From NCBI GenBank assembly GCA_946482075.1, contig CAMLQG010000021.1, forward strand, positions 1 through 41,723: a stretch of 41,723 nucleotides of DNA. Direction: 5' to 3'. Below, piece by piece: positions 7,596 through 15,147 of this stretch (position 1 is its first letter; every line of letters begins with the position of its first letter). Origin of the DNA: an uncultured Erythrobacteraceae bacterium (lineage in GTDB: Bacteria > Pseudomonadota > Alphaproteobacteria > Sphingomonadales > Sphingomonadaceae). Below the pieces are notes generated by a model. That model saw only the letters and a program-made list of their open reading frames with translations, was not told the DNA's origin and did no database searches. The position numbers were made by a program, and so were the translations under genes.

Positions 7596-8737
7596 GGCTG
7601 TTCAAAGTAAGAGTGCAGCGTAATCGTAGCCTCCGCGCAGTCCTGCAGCATCTCGTGGATCACCTCCCGACAGGACATCTCCCGCTTGATCAAGCCGATG
7701 ACTTGTCCGGCCGGCTTGTTCGCGAGCAGGCCGGCGCCGGCGCTGATCGTGGACGAACCGAGAGCGGACGCACGATCGATGCGTTCGACATACCGGCCCG
7801 TGGCTATGCTCTGGAGTGGCGTGGGCAGGATTGGGGGAGCGCCGTCTCCTTCCCATTCGTCGATCCATCTGGATTTGAGATATCGTGCCGGCTTGCCGGT
7901 GTAGCTTTTCGTCTTGATCGTGTCCTCGCTGCTCGCGGCAACCAGCTTCTGACGGACGACCGGCGAGCATTCCGATTCAAGCGTCGCGAGCCAGATCGTG
8001 CCGCACCAGACACCTTTCGCGCCAAGCGCCAGCGCCGCGGCCATCTGGCGGCCGGTTGCGATCCCTCCTGCCGCCAATACGGGAACCGGAGCCACGGCTT
8101 CGATGATTTCCGGCCAGAGGACCATGCCGCCGATATCGCCGGTATGGCCTCCGGCTTCGTAACTTTGCGCTATGATCAGGTCGACCCCCGCCGCCTTGTG
8201 CTTGAGGGCGTGGGATACCTTCCCCGCCAATGCTCCTACGAGCATGCCCCTTGAGTGAGCCTGTGCGACGACATGGGAGGGAGGCGTTCCGAGCGCCGCG
8301 ACGAGAAGCTTGGCGTTGGATGCAAATGCGAGTTTCAGGATGCCCGCTTGCTGGGCCGCGGTGTGGCGCTGATGCCCGAGATTCTCTTCAGCCTCGATCT
8401 CCCAGCCTTCGACCTCGGGGACATGATACCGGTCCATCATGTCATCGAGGAACTGCTGATATTCTGCGGGGATGGCTTCCCTGGCCTTGTCCCGCGTCAA
8501 GCCGCCTTCCGCATTGCCGACGTATTTTTCCGGCATCATCAGATCGATGCCGTAGGGCTTGCCGTCGAGCTGCTCTTCGATCCAGTTCAGGTCGATCGAT
8601 ATTTCCTCGTCGGTATGCATCGACGCGCCGTAAACGCCCAGTCCGCCGGCTTTGCTGACGGCGACGACGACATCCCGGCAGTGGGAAAAGCCGAAGATCG
8701 GAAGGCTTATGCCCAGGGCTTCGAACTCGGTGATCAA
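7592..8737 (-). CDS. Nitronate monooxygenase/FabK-like flavoprotein
   Basis: A 381-residue TIM-barrel flavoprotein of the 2-nitropropane dioxygenase family. Motifs include 'LPIFGFSHCRDVVVAVSKAGGLGVYGA' (N-terminal, about 13-39), 'GVDLIIAQSYEAGGHTGDIGGMVLWPEI' (FMN-phosphate region) and 'PVLAAGGIATGRQMAAALALGAKGVWCGTIWLAT'. Family members oxidise nitronates or reduce enoyl thioesters with FMN. In actinobacterial and sphingomonad catabolic clusters such genes often have unassigned redox roles on CoA esters. The start is a TTG at 8737 with AGGAGA six bases upstream; no ATG lies nearby, so this unusual start is supported by the ribosome-binding site. It lies 39 bp after the Rieske ferredoxin and is fused by ATGA overlap to the next ligase. 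Confidence 0.85.
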   Translation of the reverse strand: MITEFEALGISLPIFGFSHCRDVVVAVSKAGGLGVYGASMHTDEEISIDLNWIEEQLDGKPYGIDLMMPEKYVGNAEGGLTRDKAREAIPAEYQQFLDDMMDRYHVPEVEGWEIEAEENLGHQRHTAAQQAGILKLAFASNAKLLVAALGTPPSHVVAQAHSRGMLVGALAGKVSHALKHKAAGVDLIIAQSYEAGGHTGDIGGMVLWPEIIEAVAPVPVLAAGGIATGRQMAAALALGAKGVWCGTIWLATLESECSPVVRQKLVAASSEDTIKTKSYTGKPARYLKSRWIDEWEGDGAPPILPTPLQSIATGRYVERIDRASALGSSTISAGAGLLANKPAGQVIGLIKREMSCREVIHEMLQDCAEATITLHSYFEQP

Positions 8738-8776
8738 TCCAGTCTCCTACGCGCCAGCTGATCCGGCTTGGTCAAT

Positions 8777-9094
8777 CTAGGCCCCTAATCCGATCTCGAT
8801 CATCCCGTCGGTTATTCTGACGGGGAATGTCCTGATCCCCTTGTTGGTCAGTTGTCCGCGCGCTTCGCCGGTTCTGAGATCAAACGGCATCCCGTGCAAA
8901 GGGCAGAAGATCATGCAACGCCTGACCCGGCCACCTTCCAGCGGGCTGGTCTGATGCGAACAGACGTTCTCCACGGCGAAAATCTCTCCATCCGCATTGC
9001 AGACCAGAATGGATGTGCCGCTTAGTTCGACTGCGCGATTGGCGTTCCTGGCAAGTGAATCGAGTGAGAAGGCGGTTTCAAATTCCACTGACAT
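8777..9094 (-). CDS. Rieske-type [2Fe-2S] ferredoxin
   Basis: A 105-residue protein. The Rieske cluster motif is complete: C45-S-H47 and C64-P-L-H67 (CSHQTSPLEGG...CPLHGMPFD). It is likely to carry electrons from a reductase to an oxygenase in the cytoplasm. ATG 9094 (MSVEFETAF) is chosen because the family begins there. An upstream in-frame ATG (9160) would overlap the end of the amidohydrolase by 44 bp and add 22 residues without family support. No ferredoxin reductase gene is present in the window. The only Rieske oxygenase component (32938-34347) is about 24 kb away but carries the same promoter class, so the two may be partners. Confidence 0.9.
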   Translation of the reverse strand: MSVEFETAFSLDSLARNANRAVELSGTSILVCNADGEIFAVENVCSHQTSPLEGGRVRRCMIFCPLHGMPFDLRTGEARGQLTNKGIRTFPVRITDGMIEIGLGA

Positions 9095-9116
9095 AGCTGG
9101 CCCTGGCCCTAGTTCT

Positions 9117-10388
9117 TCATCTCGGTGACGGTCCGAGATCGCATCTGGCAAATTCGCCATTCTTCATCACCGCCAATATGCCGGCTTCAGGATTGGAGAA
9201 GGCCGCAAACCCATCGGTCAGCGGATCGAAGTCCAGGATCAGGAGATCGGCCGATTTGCCGGCGGCGATGTCGCCGGTTTCTTCGCCGAAGAAGCGAGAT
9301 CCGTTGCTGGTGACCATCCTGATCACGTCTGCGGCTTCAAACTGCATCTCATCGATGTACATGTTCATTTCATCTCCCCAGAGATTGGGGAAGAAGCCGT
9401 ATTTCGGCCCATAATCATCGCCGATCAACATCTTGACGCCGGCATCTCTCGCCTTCCTCAACTGAGCGCCGAAATGCGTTATGTAGCTCTCGTCCGAGGG
9501 GTAATATTGCATGAACTCGTACCAGGGCTTTCCTTCCTCCCATCTGATCGTGGCGATCATCATTCCGATGGTGGGGCAGAAATAGGTTCCATGCTTGACC
9601 ATGGCTTCGATGCAGGCGTCATCAAGCTCATCGGCATGATCGATGATGTCGATGCCCGCCTCGATCGTTTCCAGAACCTGATCCCGATAGGTCACATGCG
9701 CGCGGATCCAGGCTCCGCGATCATGCGCCATTTCGATGGCGGCGTTCAATTCTTCCGTGGTGAGGTTGCGCATTCCCCTGGTATCCTTCAGCCCGTGGCC
9801 ACCGCTGGGAAAGATCTTGATCATCCGGACGCCTTTTGCCGTCTCCTGACGGATGAATTTGCGGAATGCGTCGGCTCCGGTCAGTTGGCCCTGGTCCAGG
9901 CCGAGATTGGTAGCGCCCAGCCACCAAGGGGTCTGCGGGGAATGTGTTCCGGTCGCCATGAGATGGGGACTGCACGGGACAATGCGCGGGCCGACGCAGA
10001 CCCCTTCCGCCATCGCCATTTCGAGGCAGATGTCGGTATCGTAAAGCGATGCGGTGCCGAGAGCGGCGGTGAAGCCGGCCTCGAGCGCGATCCGCATGTT
10101 CCTGACCGCATAAGCCATGACAACGCCCGGCGGACGCTCGGTCCCCAGGTTCATATTGGGCATCAGCGTGCCAAGCCCGTTATATTCCGGATGGAAATGG
10201 CCGATACACATGCCCGGCATGATGGTCTTGCCCGGAAGATCGATCACGCGATCATTCGCGCCCAGATCGTCGGGCAGGCCGTCACGCAGAGAAGAGATGT
10301 GCTTGCCCTCTATCACCAAGGTCTTGTTGTGGTGCCCCACACCTTGACCATCGATGATCTTGGCGCTGGTCAGGATGGTCCGAGACAT
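9117..10388 (-). CDS. Amidohydrolase-superfamily protein (imidazolonepropionase-like)
   Basis: A 423-residue metal-dependent hydrolase. The N-terminal beta-sandwich is followed by the HxH metal motif at H64-F-H66 ('GMCIGHFHPE'). Further ligand candidates are in 'MIKIFPSGGHG', 'WIRAHVTYRDQ', 'DIIDHADELDD' and the late Asp in 'MLIGDDYG'. The 'GDIAAGKSADLLILDFDPLTD' tail is typical of the superfamily. It would hydrolyse an amide, lactam or similar C-N or C-O bond. ATG 10388 has GGAGAGTGGA directly upstream; a longer in-frame start at 10532 lacks family sequence. In the operon it sits between the DUF35 protein and the Rieske ferredoxin. A cytoplasmic hydrolase here might act on a conjugated substrate or open a ring; the sequence does not decide. 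Confidence 0.88.
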   Translation of the reverse strand: MSRTILTSAKIIDGQGVGHHNKTLVIEGKHISSLRDGLPDDLGANDRVIDLPGKTIMPGMCIGHFHPEYNGLGTLMPNMNLGTERPPGVVMAYAVRNMRIALEAGFTAALGTASLYDTDICLEMAMAEGVCVGPRIVPCSPHLMATGTHSPQTPWWLGATNLGLDQGQLTGADAFRKFIRQETAKGVRMIKIFPSGGHGLKDTRGMRNLTTEELNAAIEMAHDRGAWIRAHVTYRDQVLETIEAGIDIIDHADELDDACIEAMVKHGTYFCPTIGMMIATIRWEEGKPWYEFMQYYPSDESYITHFGAQLRKARDAGVKMLIGDDYGPKYGFFPNLWGDEMNMYIDEMQFEAADVIRMVTSNGSRFFGEETGDIAAGKSADLLILDFDPLTDGFAAFSNPEAGILAVMKNGEFARCDLGPSPR

Positions 10389-10428
10389 TCCACTCTCCAA
10401 ATTCTGATGGCAGTCGGGCGAGATCGCG

Positions 10429-10818
10429 TCACGCCCTCGCAAACCAGGCGACCGGGCGTTGTTCGATTTCGGACGCGTCGGCCGGGCGAAAAACCACGGC
10501 CTCGTCACAGCGATAGCCACCGAAATCGCCATCTTCGGTCGGCGCCAATCGGCATAGAAGCTGCGGTCCCTCTTCGAGCTTCACGATTCCGAGGCCATAG
10601 GGGACGTCATCCTTGAAGGCGGTCGGCGGGGCAGCTCGAACGACAGTATAGGAAAGAAGGCGTCCTTTCCCCGAGCATTTCTGCCATCCGATGTCCGTGG
10701 AATAGCAGGAGATACAGCGCCGCCGCGGATACATCTGGTTATGGCCGCAGCTGTTGCAGTGCTGAACATGGAGCTCCGCGCGAGCAAGATGATCTTTGAA
10801 TTCTGATGCAAGTGTCAT
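10429..10818 (-). CDS. DUF35 zinc-ribbon/OB-fold protein
   Basis: A 129-residue protein. An N-terminal rubredoxin-like zinc ribbon has four cysteines, C21-x2-C24 and C35-x2-C38 ('HCNSCGHNQMYPRRRCISC'), followed by an OB-fold ('GRLLSYTVVRAAPPTAFKDDVPYGLGIVKLEEGPQLLCRL'). DUF35 proteins bind and are required by thiolase-like partners, as established for the actinobacterial steroid side-chain aldolase in which the DUF35 part of ChsH2 binds Ltp2. Here it lies 10 bp after a thiolase-like gene, which itself follows a MaoC gene, so it is inferred to be the obligate partner of that thiolase-like protein. ATG 10818 has GAGG upstream and matches the family N-terminus. Confidence 0.9.
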   Translation of the reverse strand: MTLASEFKDHLARAELHVQHCNSCGHNQMYPRRRCISCYSTDIGWQKCSGKGRLLSYTVVRAAPPTAFKDDVPYGLGIVKLEEGPQLLCRLAPTEDGDFGGYRCDEAVVFRPADASEIEQRPVAWFARA

Positions 10819-10828
10819 CGTGAGAGCC

Positions 10829-12025
10829 TCAATCAATGCGTTCGAGCAGAAGGACTTGAGCGTCGCTGTAGCTGCCGCCCGTGCCCCCGACGATGCCGCG
10901 CCGGCAGTTGGGGATCTGCCGGTCTGCGGGAGCCCGGCCAGACAACTGGCGTACCCCTTCAAGCAATAACGCAAGCCCGCCGCCGATTGCGATGTGGCCG
11001 CCGGACAGCAGGCCGCCATTCGTGTTCACCGGCATCTCGCCACCCGGCGAGAAACGCCCTTCGGCAAAATAACGGGCGCCCATGCCTTTGGGGGCCAAGC
11101 CGATCCCTTCGACAGCGATGGCAAGGATCACCGGATATGAGTCATATATCTGGGCGAAGTCCGCATCCGCGACGCCCCAGCCGGCTTCCCCGAAGGCTTC
11201 CCGCGCCGCTTTGGGCCATCCGAGCGTCCCGAGATCGCTTTCCTGGGCGAGGCTGAAATGGGTGACCGATCCCCCGCTGCCCGCCATGCGGACGAGCGGC
11301 TTGTCGCTGATCGACCGCGCCTTCTCCTTTGTCGTCATGACGAAGGCGGTGGAGCCATCACCCATCATGGGGCATTCCAATGCATGGATCGGATCGCACA
11401 TGACGCGCGAGCGCATTACGTCGTCCACCGTCAGCGGCTTGCCATGGAACATTGCGTTCGGATTCAATTGGGCCCATTCGCGCAGCGCAACGCAGATCGA
11501 TGCCATTTCTTCCGCGGTCGCGCCGCTTTCATGCATGTAGCGCTGCGTCAGAAGCGCGCCGATCGCGTTGAAATTCTGGCCCGCCATCCTCTCCCATTCG
11601 CGCGGGATTCCGTTGAATGTCAGCATGTCGATCATCGAGGCCACATCTGCCGAGCCCCAGCGGTCGGTTTGCAGGACCAGCACGGTTTCCGCTTCGCCCG
11701 TGGCGATCAGGCTTCCGGCGACGCGAGCGAGATTGTCGCTCGTCGATCCGCCGGAATGGACCATGATGTTGGCCTTCAAGGTGCCCTGGAGGCCGAGTTC
11801 CTCGACCACGCGCGCGAAGATGAGGTCTGCCTGCTCTTCCATGGAATGAAGGCACGGCGCCAACAGCAGGACATCGACTTCGGAAGGGGCGATGCCGGCA
11901 TCAGCCAATGCCGCCATGGCGATATCCGTGATCGCTTCCATGAAGCTGTAATCGGGATATCGCCCGGCCTTGAACTCCGCGATACCGACGAAAACGGGTT
12001 CCCGTTCGGGAAGCGCTACCTGCAT
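10829..12025 (-). CDS. Thiolase-like protein lacking the nucleophilic Cys (candidate retro-aldolase)
   Basis: A 398-residue thiolase-superfamily protein of the SCP-x/lipid-transfer type. The position occupied by Cys in true thiolases ('ENACASS' in the paralogue at 38383) reads 'MVHSGGSTSDN' here, so Ser91 replaces Cys. The usual HD motif is YD ('QIYDSYPVILAIAVEGIGL'). The C-terminal 'NTNGGLLSGGHIAIGG' keeps a His. Thiolase-like enzymes without Cys but with a DUF35 partner and a MaoC hydratase are known to do retro-aldol cleavage of steroid side chains (Ltp2). The gene order MaoC, thiolase-like, DUF35 is the same set here. The ATG at 12025 overlaps the MaoC stop (TGATG). Assignment as an aldolase is inference; a non-catalytic or acyltransferase role is possible. 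Confidence 0.8.
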   Translation of the reverse strand: MQVALPEREPVFVGIAEFKAGRYPDYSFMEAITDIAMAALADAGIAPSEVDVLLLAPCLHSMEEQADLIFARVVEELGLQGTLKANIMVHSGGSTSDNLARVAGSLIATGEAETVLVLQTDRWGSADVASMIDMLTFNGIPREWERMAGQNFNAIGALLTQRYMHESGATAEEMASICVALREWAQLNPNAMFHGKPLTVDDVMRSRVMCDPIHALECPMMGDGSTAFVMTTKEKARSISDKPLVRMAGSGGSVTHFSLAQESDLGTLGWPKAAREAFGEAGWGVADADFAQIYDSYPVILAIAVEGIGLAPKGMGARYFAEGRFSPGGEMPVNTNGGLLSGGHIAIGGGLALLLEGVRQLSGRAPADRQIPNCRRGIVGGTGGSYSDAQVLLLERID

Positions 12026-12510
12026 CAATCTTCTCCCTTGTTCCGTTTTCGCGCGAGCATGACCATGGTGTAGATCATGACCTCCTCGTCGTTCTGGTTG
12101 AAAACCAGATATTCGACCGTGAATTTGCCGAGGCCGGGCTTCTTCCACTCGCCGATATCCTTGACAGTGGCCTTCACATGGATCGTGTCGCCTGGGCGGA
12201 CGGGGCGCAGCGCGCGCAGTTCCCTGCACTCCAGCATGGCCTGGATCATCATGCCGTAATAGCCCGACTGAAATACGAGCCCGGTCGCGATACCGAAGGT
12301 CAGGGGGCCATGGGCGATGCGCTCCCCGAAGGGAGTGGCCTGGCAGAATGTGTCGTCGACATGCAGGGGGTAGAAGTCACCGGTTAGGCCGGCGAATAGT
12401 TTTATGTCGGCGATATCTATCGTTCGTCTGGGAGAGATGATGAAATCGCCCGGGCGGAAATCCTCGAGAAATCTCTCGGGAGGCCAATCGATCTTTCGTT
12501 CGTCTGACAT
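12025..12510 (-). CDS. MaoC-like (R)-specific enoyl-CoA hydratase
   Basis: A 161-residue single-hotdog protein. The hydratase-2 motif is visible: 'LFAGLTGDFYPLHVDDTFCQATPFGERIAHGPLT', with catalytic-type Asp45 and His50. It would add water across a 2-enoyl-CoA bond, giving the beta-hydroxyacyl-CoA that a downstream aldolase could cleave. It is directly coupled to the thiolase-like gene and lies 21 bp after the SDR. ATG 12510 (MSDERK) is chosen over a TTG one codon upstream. MaoC proteins often work as heterodimers in steroid side-chain hydration, but no second MaoC is present in the window, so it may be a homodimer or work with the DUF35 protein. Confidence 0.9.
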   Translation of the reverse strand: MSDERKIDWPPERFLEDFRPGDFIISPRRTIDIADIKLFAGLTGDFYPLHVDDTFCQATPFGERIAHGPLTFGIATGLVFQSGYYGMMIQAMLECRELRALRPVRPGDTIHVKATVKDIGEWKKPGLGKFTVEYLVFNQNDEEVMIYTMVMLARKRNKGED

Positions 12511-12531
12511 CAAATGCTCGCCTTTTTTCTG

Positions 12532-13239
12532 TCAATTATTGATGCTGTGGGCGCCATCGATGTAAATCGTGTCGCCTGTCAGGAACGGCACGTCGGCTTC
12601 GAGCAGGGCACCGATGAAACGGGCGACCTGCTCCGGTTTTCCGGCCTCGCGGCCAGGCACTCTGCGGGAGAGCCATGCGCGAAAGGATTCCTTGGCCAGC
12701 GCTTCGCGATTGAGATCGGTTTCGATATAGCCGGGCGCGATATTGACCACTGCGATGCCATCCATCGCCCATTCGACGGCGAGACAGCGGGTGATCGCGC
12801 CTACGGCTGCCTTCGCGGCGCAATACCCGACATTCCTGGGAATGCCGAGCTTGTCGTAGAAAGACCCCATGTTGATGATGACGCCTTTGCTTTCCTTGAG
12901 ATAGGGATAGATCTCGCGGCAACCGATGAGTGCGCCCGTCGCGTTGATGCGAATGGCCTTTTCGAAGTCCGCCGTGGGCAGATGTTCGCTGACGCAATCG
13001 GTATGCAGTCCGGCATTGTTGATCAGTGCGGATATCGGGCCCTGCGCAGCAATCTGCGAGAAGGCCTCTCTGATCGCGACCTCGTCGGTTATGTCACAGA
13101 CCATGCCCGTTCCACAGGGGGCGTCGCCGGAACGTGAGAGAGCAGTGCATCGATACCCTCGCCGATCCAGTTCCAGCATGATCGAAGCGCCAATCCCTCG
13201 ACTCCCGCCGGTGACAATAACTTGGCCTTTTTCTTCCAC
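12532..13239 (-). CDS. Short-chain dehydrogenase/reductase
   Basis: A 235-residue classical SDR. The cofactor motif TGGSRGIG is at residues 10-17, NNAG near 74-77, catalytic Ser126 is in 'NMGSF', and Tyr139-x3-Lys143 is in 'GYCAAKAA'. It would interconvert a secondary alcohol and a ketone with NAD(P)(H), probably a hydroxyl on the ring or acyl chain. The start is a GTG at 13239 with AGGAG about 11 bases upstream; no ATG gives a better frame, and the protein begins directly with the Rossmann strand (GQVIVTGG). It is second in the operon, 51 bp after the first ligase. The substrate cannot be read from the sequence. Confidence 0.92.
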   Translation of the reverse strand: MEEKGQVIVTGGSRGIGASIMLELDRRGYRCTALSRSGDAPCGTGMVCDITDEVAIREAFSQIAAQGPISALINNAGLHTDCVSEHLPTADFEKAIRINATGALIGCREIYPYLKESKGVIINMGSFYDKLGIPRNVGYCAAKAAVGAITRCLAVEWAMDGIAVVNIAPGYIETDLNREALAKESFRAWLSRRVPGREAGKPEQVARFIGALLEADVPFLTGDTIYIDGAHSINN

Positions 13240-13290
13240 TTATGAACGCTCCTGCATCCCGAATTACCTGTCGATCCCCATGGTCGATCG

Positions 13291-14883
13291 CTAGCTCGCG
13301 GCTGGCGCAGGTCTCACGATCCCCGAGGCTTTCACGCTGTACCCTGCGGACTGGCAGTCCCAGGTCCCGGCCCCGATGCCCCGGATGCGCAGGTCTGCCT
13401 TGATGACTTTCTCCGTAGGCGTGCGCGGGAGCGCATCGATGAATTCGATATAGCGTGGCATCATGAAGTGGGGCAGCTTGTCCGAGAGATACTCGAACAG
13501 TTCGGCCTCGGTCAGGCCCTGATCCGCTTGTTTCACGACAAAGGCCATGACCTCGTCTTCGGTTTCTTCGGCGGGGACGCCGACGATGACCGCTTCGAAG
13601 ACCTCGGGATGGGTGTTGATGACCGCTTCCACCTCGATGGAAGAGATGTTCTCGCCCCGGCGGCGAAGAGCATCCTTGTTCCGATCCACGAAATAGTAAT
13701 CGCCCAGGGCGTCCCGGCGGAAAAGATCGCCGGTATGGAACCAGCCGTCCTTCCAGGCCTGCGCGGTTGCTTCCGGCATGTTGACGTAGCCGCTCGTGAC
13801 CACGCCCGGGGTCTTGTTTCGGACCACAAGCTCGCCGACTTGGTTGTCGGCGACATCCCGGCCATCCGGATCGACAAGCCGGACGTCCCAGTCCGGAGAT
13901 GTCGGCTGACCCGCAGTGTTCAGGTTCCGGGCGCCAAGCGGGGTTCGCAGGGGGCCGGGGACTTCCGACATCGCGAATCCCGACCACAGCGTGATGTCAA
14001 ATCGCTCCGCGAAAGCATCCTTGTCGGCGATGCTCGGGACCAGCAATGCGATCCGCATCGGATTGTCGGCATCGTCAGCCTTGGGCGGCTCGCGGAACAG
14101 GAACGTCGCCATCGCGGCCATGATGGTTCCCGTCGTGCATTGCATCCGGCGCACCGACTGCCAGTATGTCTGGGTCGAGAAGCGTTCAACCACTGCGATC
14201 GATCCGCCGCGATACAGCATCGTGTGCAGCCAGCCCGTCCCACCGACATGAAATAGGGGAAGGCAAACGAAAGCCCTGTCGTCCGCGCCGATGTCTCCGT
14301 GGCCGAACCAGCGCGCATAGGCTTCATGATGAAGATAGGAGCAGCGTACCGCCTTCGAAGGCCCGGTCGTGCCGGAGGTGTAGATATAGACCATGTCTGC
14401 GGTCGGATCGGCGAGAAGAGCCGGCGGACTGTCTCGGCGCGAGCCGTCGATCATCTTGTTCCAGGTCAATACACGGCGAAGCGGATCTTCGTAGGCATCC
14501 TGGCCTACGACAACGATGGTCTTCAGGTAAGGGAGATCCAGGTCGATCAAACGATCCGCAAGAGTCGCGTGGACGACGAGGATCGAAGCCTTGGGGACAT
14601 TGATCGCGTGCTGGAGGAATTGGCCGCGATAAGCCGTATTCAGCGGCGCATAGACTGCACTCGCCGCGTTGGCGCCCAAGTGGAGCGCGACCGCTTCCTC
14701 GCCATTGGGGAGGAAGGAGAGGACCGCATCGCCCGGTTCCAGCCCCAATTTCATCAGCCCAGCGCCCACTTGCCAGGACAGATGCAGGGCATCCGAATAG
14801 GACCAGGCGGCGCCGCTCTCGAATACTGAGAATACGGCCTCCGGCGACTTCGCTGTCCACTGTTGCAGCAGCCCCTGTGTCAT
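13291..14883 (-). CDS. Acyl-CoA ligase, CaiC-like
   Basis: A 530-residue AMP-forming acid-CoA ligase. The P-loop YIYTSGTTGPSKAV is at about 166-179. 'LPLFHVGGTGWLHTMLYRGG', 'GWFHTGDLFRRDALGDYYFVDRNKD' and 'RRRGENISSIEVE' follow. The C-terminal 'RTPTEKVIKADLRIRGIGAGTWD' has the catalytic Lys at about 492 and the Glu-Lys variant and TWD tail typical of crotonobetaine/carnitine-CoA-ligase-like enzymes. It is first in the operon, and the sigma-54-type promoter at 14966-14981 lies about 70 bases upstream of ATG 14883, so it probably performs the entry CoA activation. An in-frame start 48 bp further upstream (14931) is less likely, since the family begins near MTQGLLQQW. Confidence 0.93.
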   Translation of the reverse strand: MTQGLLQQWTAKSPEAVFSVFESGAAWSYSDALHLSWQVGAGLMKLGLEPGDAVLSFLPNGEEAVALHLGANAASAVYAPLNTAYRGQFLQHAINVPKASILVVHATLADRLIDLDLPYLKTIVVVGQDAYEDPLRRVLTWNKMIDGSRRDSPPALLADPTADMVYIYTSGTTGPSKAVRCSYLHHEAYARWFGHGDIGADDRAFVCLPLFHVGGTGWLHTMLYRGGSIAVVERFSTQTYWQSVRRMQCTTGTIMAAMATFLFREPPKADDADNPMRIALLVPSIADKDAFAERFDITLWSGFAMSEVPGPLRTPLGARNLNTAGQPTSPDWDVRLVDPDGRDVADNQVGELVVRNKTPGVVTSGYVNMPEATAQAWKDGWFHTGDLFRRDALGDYYFVDRNKDALRRRGENISSIEVEAVINTHPEVFEAVIVGVPAEETEDEVMAFVVKQADQGLTEAELFEYLSDKLPHFMMPRYIEFIDALPRTPTEKVIKADLRIRGIGAGTWDCQSAGYSVKASGIVRPAPAAS

Positions 14884-14965
14884 CCCAATCCCCGTCAGCT
14901 TCCTTCTTCCGGCGTAGCTTAGCGATCTCACGTGAAGCGAAGCAAATCCGGACGATCACCTGCAA

Positions 14966-14981
14966 AGCAATGTTCGTACCA
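14966..14981 (-). promoter_or_regulatory. Sigma-54 (-24/-12) promoter of the ten-gene minus operon
   Basis: The minus strand reads TGGTACGAACATTGCT. GG and GC are separated by exactly 10 bases and TTGCT ends the box, matching the -24/-12 consensus TGGCAC-N5-TTGCW at nearly every position. Transcription would start about 12 bp downstream, near 14955, giving a leader of about 70 nt to ATG 14883. The dyad at 15067-15085 is centred about 96 bp upstream. Confidence 0.75.
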
Positions 14982-15066
14982 CTCTGCAAAATCCGAAGAG
15001 TTGGCGTGGGCCGGACAAACAACGGGTGCGCCATGCAAGCACACAGCGTCGCCGGGGAACGAGAAA

Positions 15067-15085
15067 GTGTCTTCGTGGGCGACAC
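15067..15085. promoter_or_regulatory. Upstream activator dyad 1 (GTGT-N11-ACAC)
   Basis: GTGTCTTCGTGGGCGACAC, the weakest of the four dyads in the window. It shares 12 bases (GAAAGTGTCTTC from 15063) with the strong dyad at 27946-27982. It is placed about 96 bp upstream of the -24 box at 14980, as expected for an enhancer site bound by a sigma-54 activator. Confidence 0.6.
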
Positions 15086-15147
15086 CTCGCGAACGCGCAT
15101 GGGCGTCCGGAGAAATTGCGATGACGCAGGGATGGAAAGTGACTGAG

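Noticed and set aside
9095..9160. N-terminal extension of the Rieske ferredoxin to ATG 9160
   Set aside because: It would overlap the amidohydrolase end by 44 bp and adds 22 residues with no Rieske-ferredoxin similarity.
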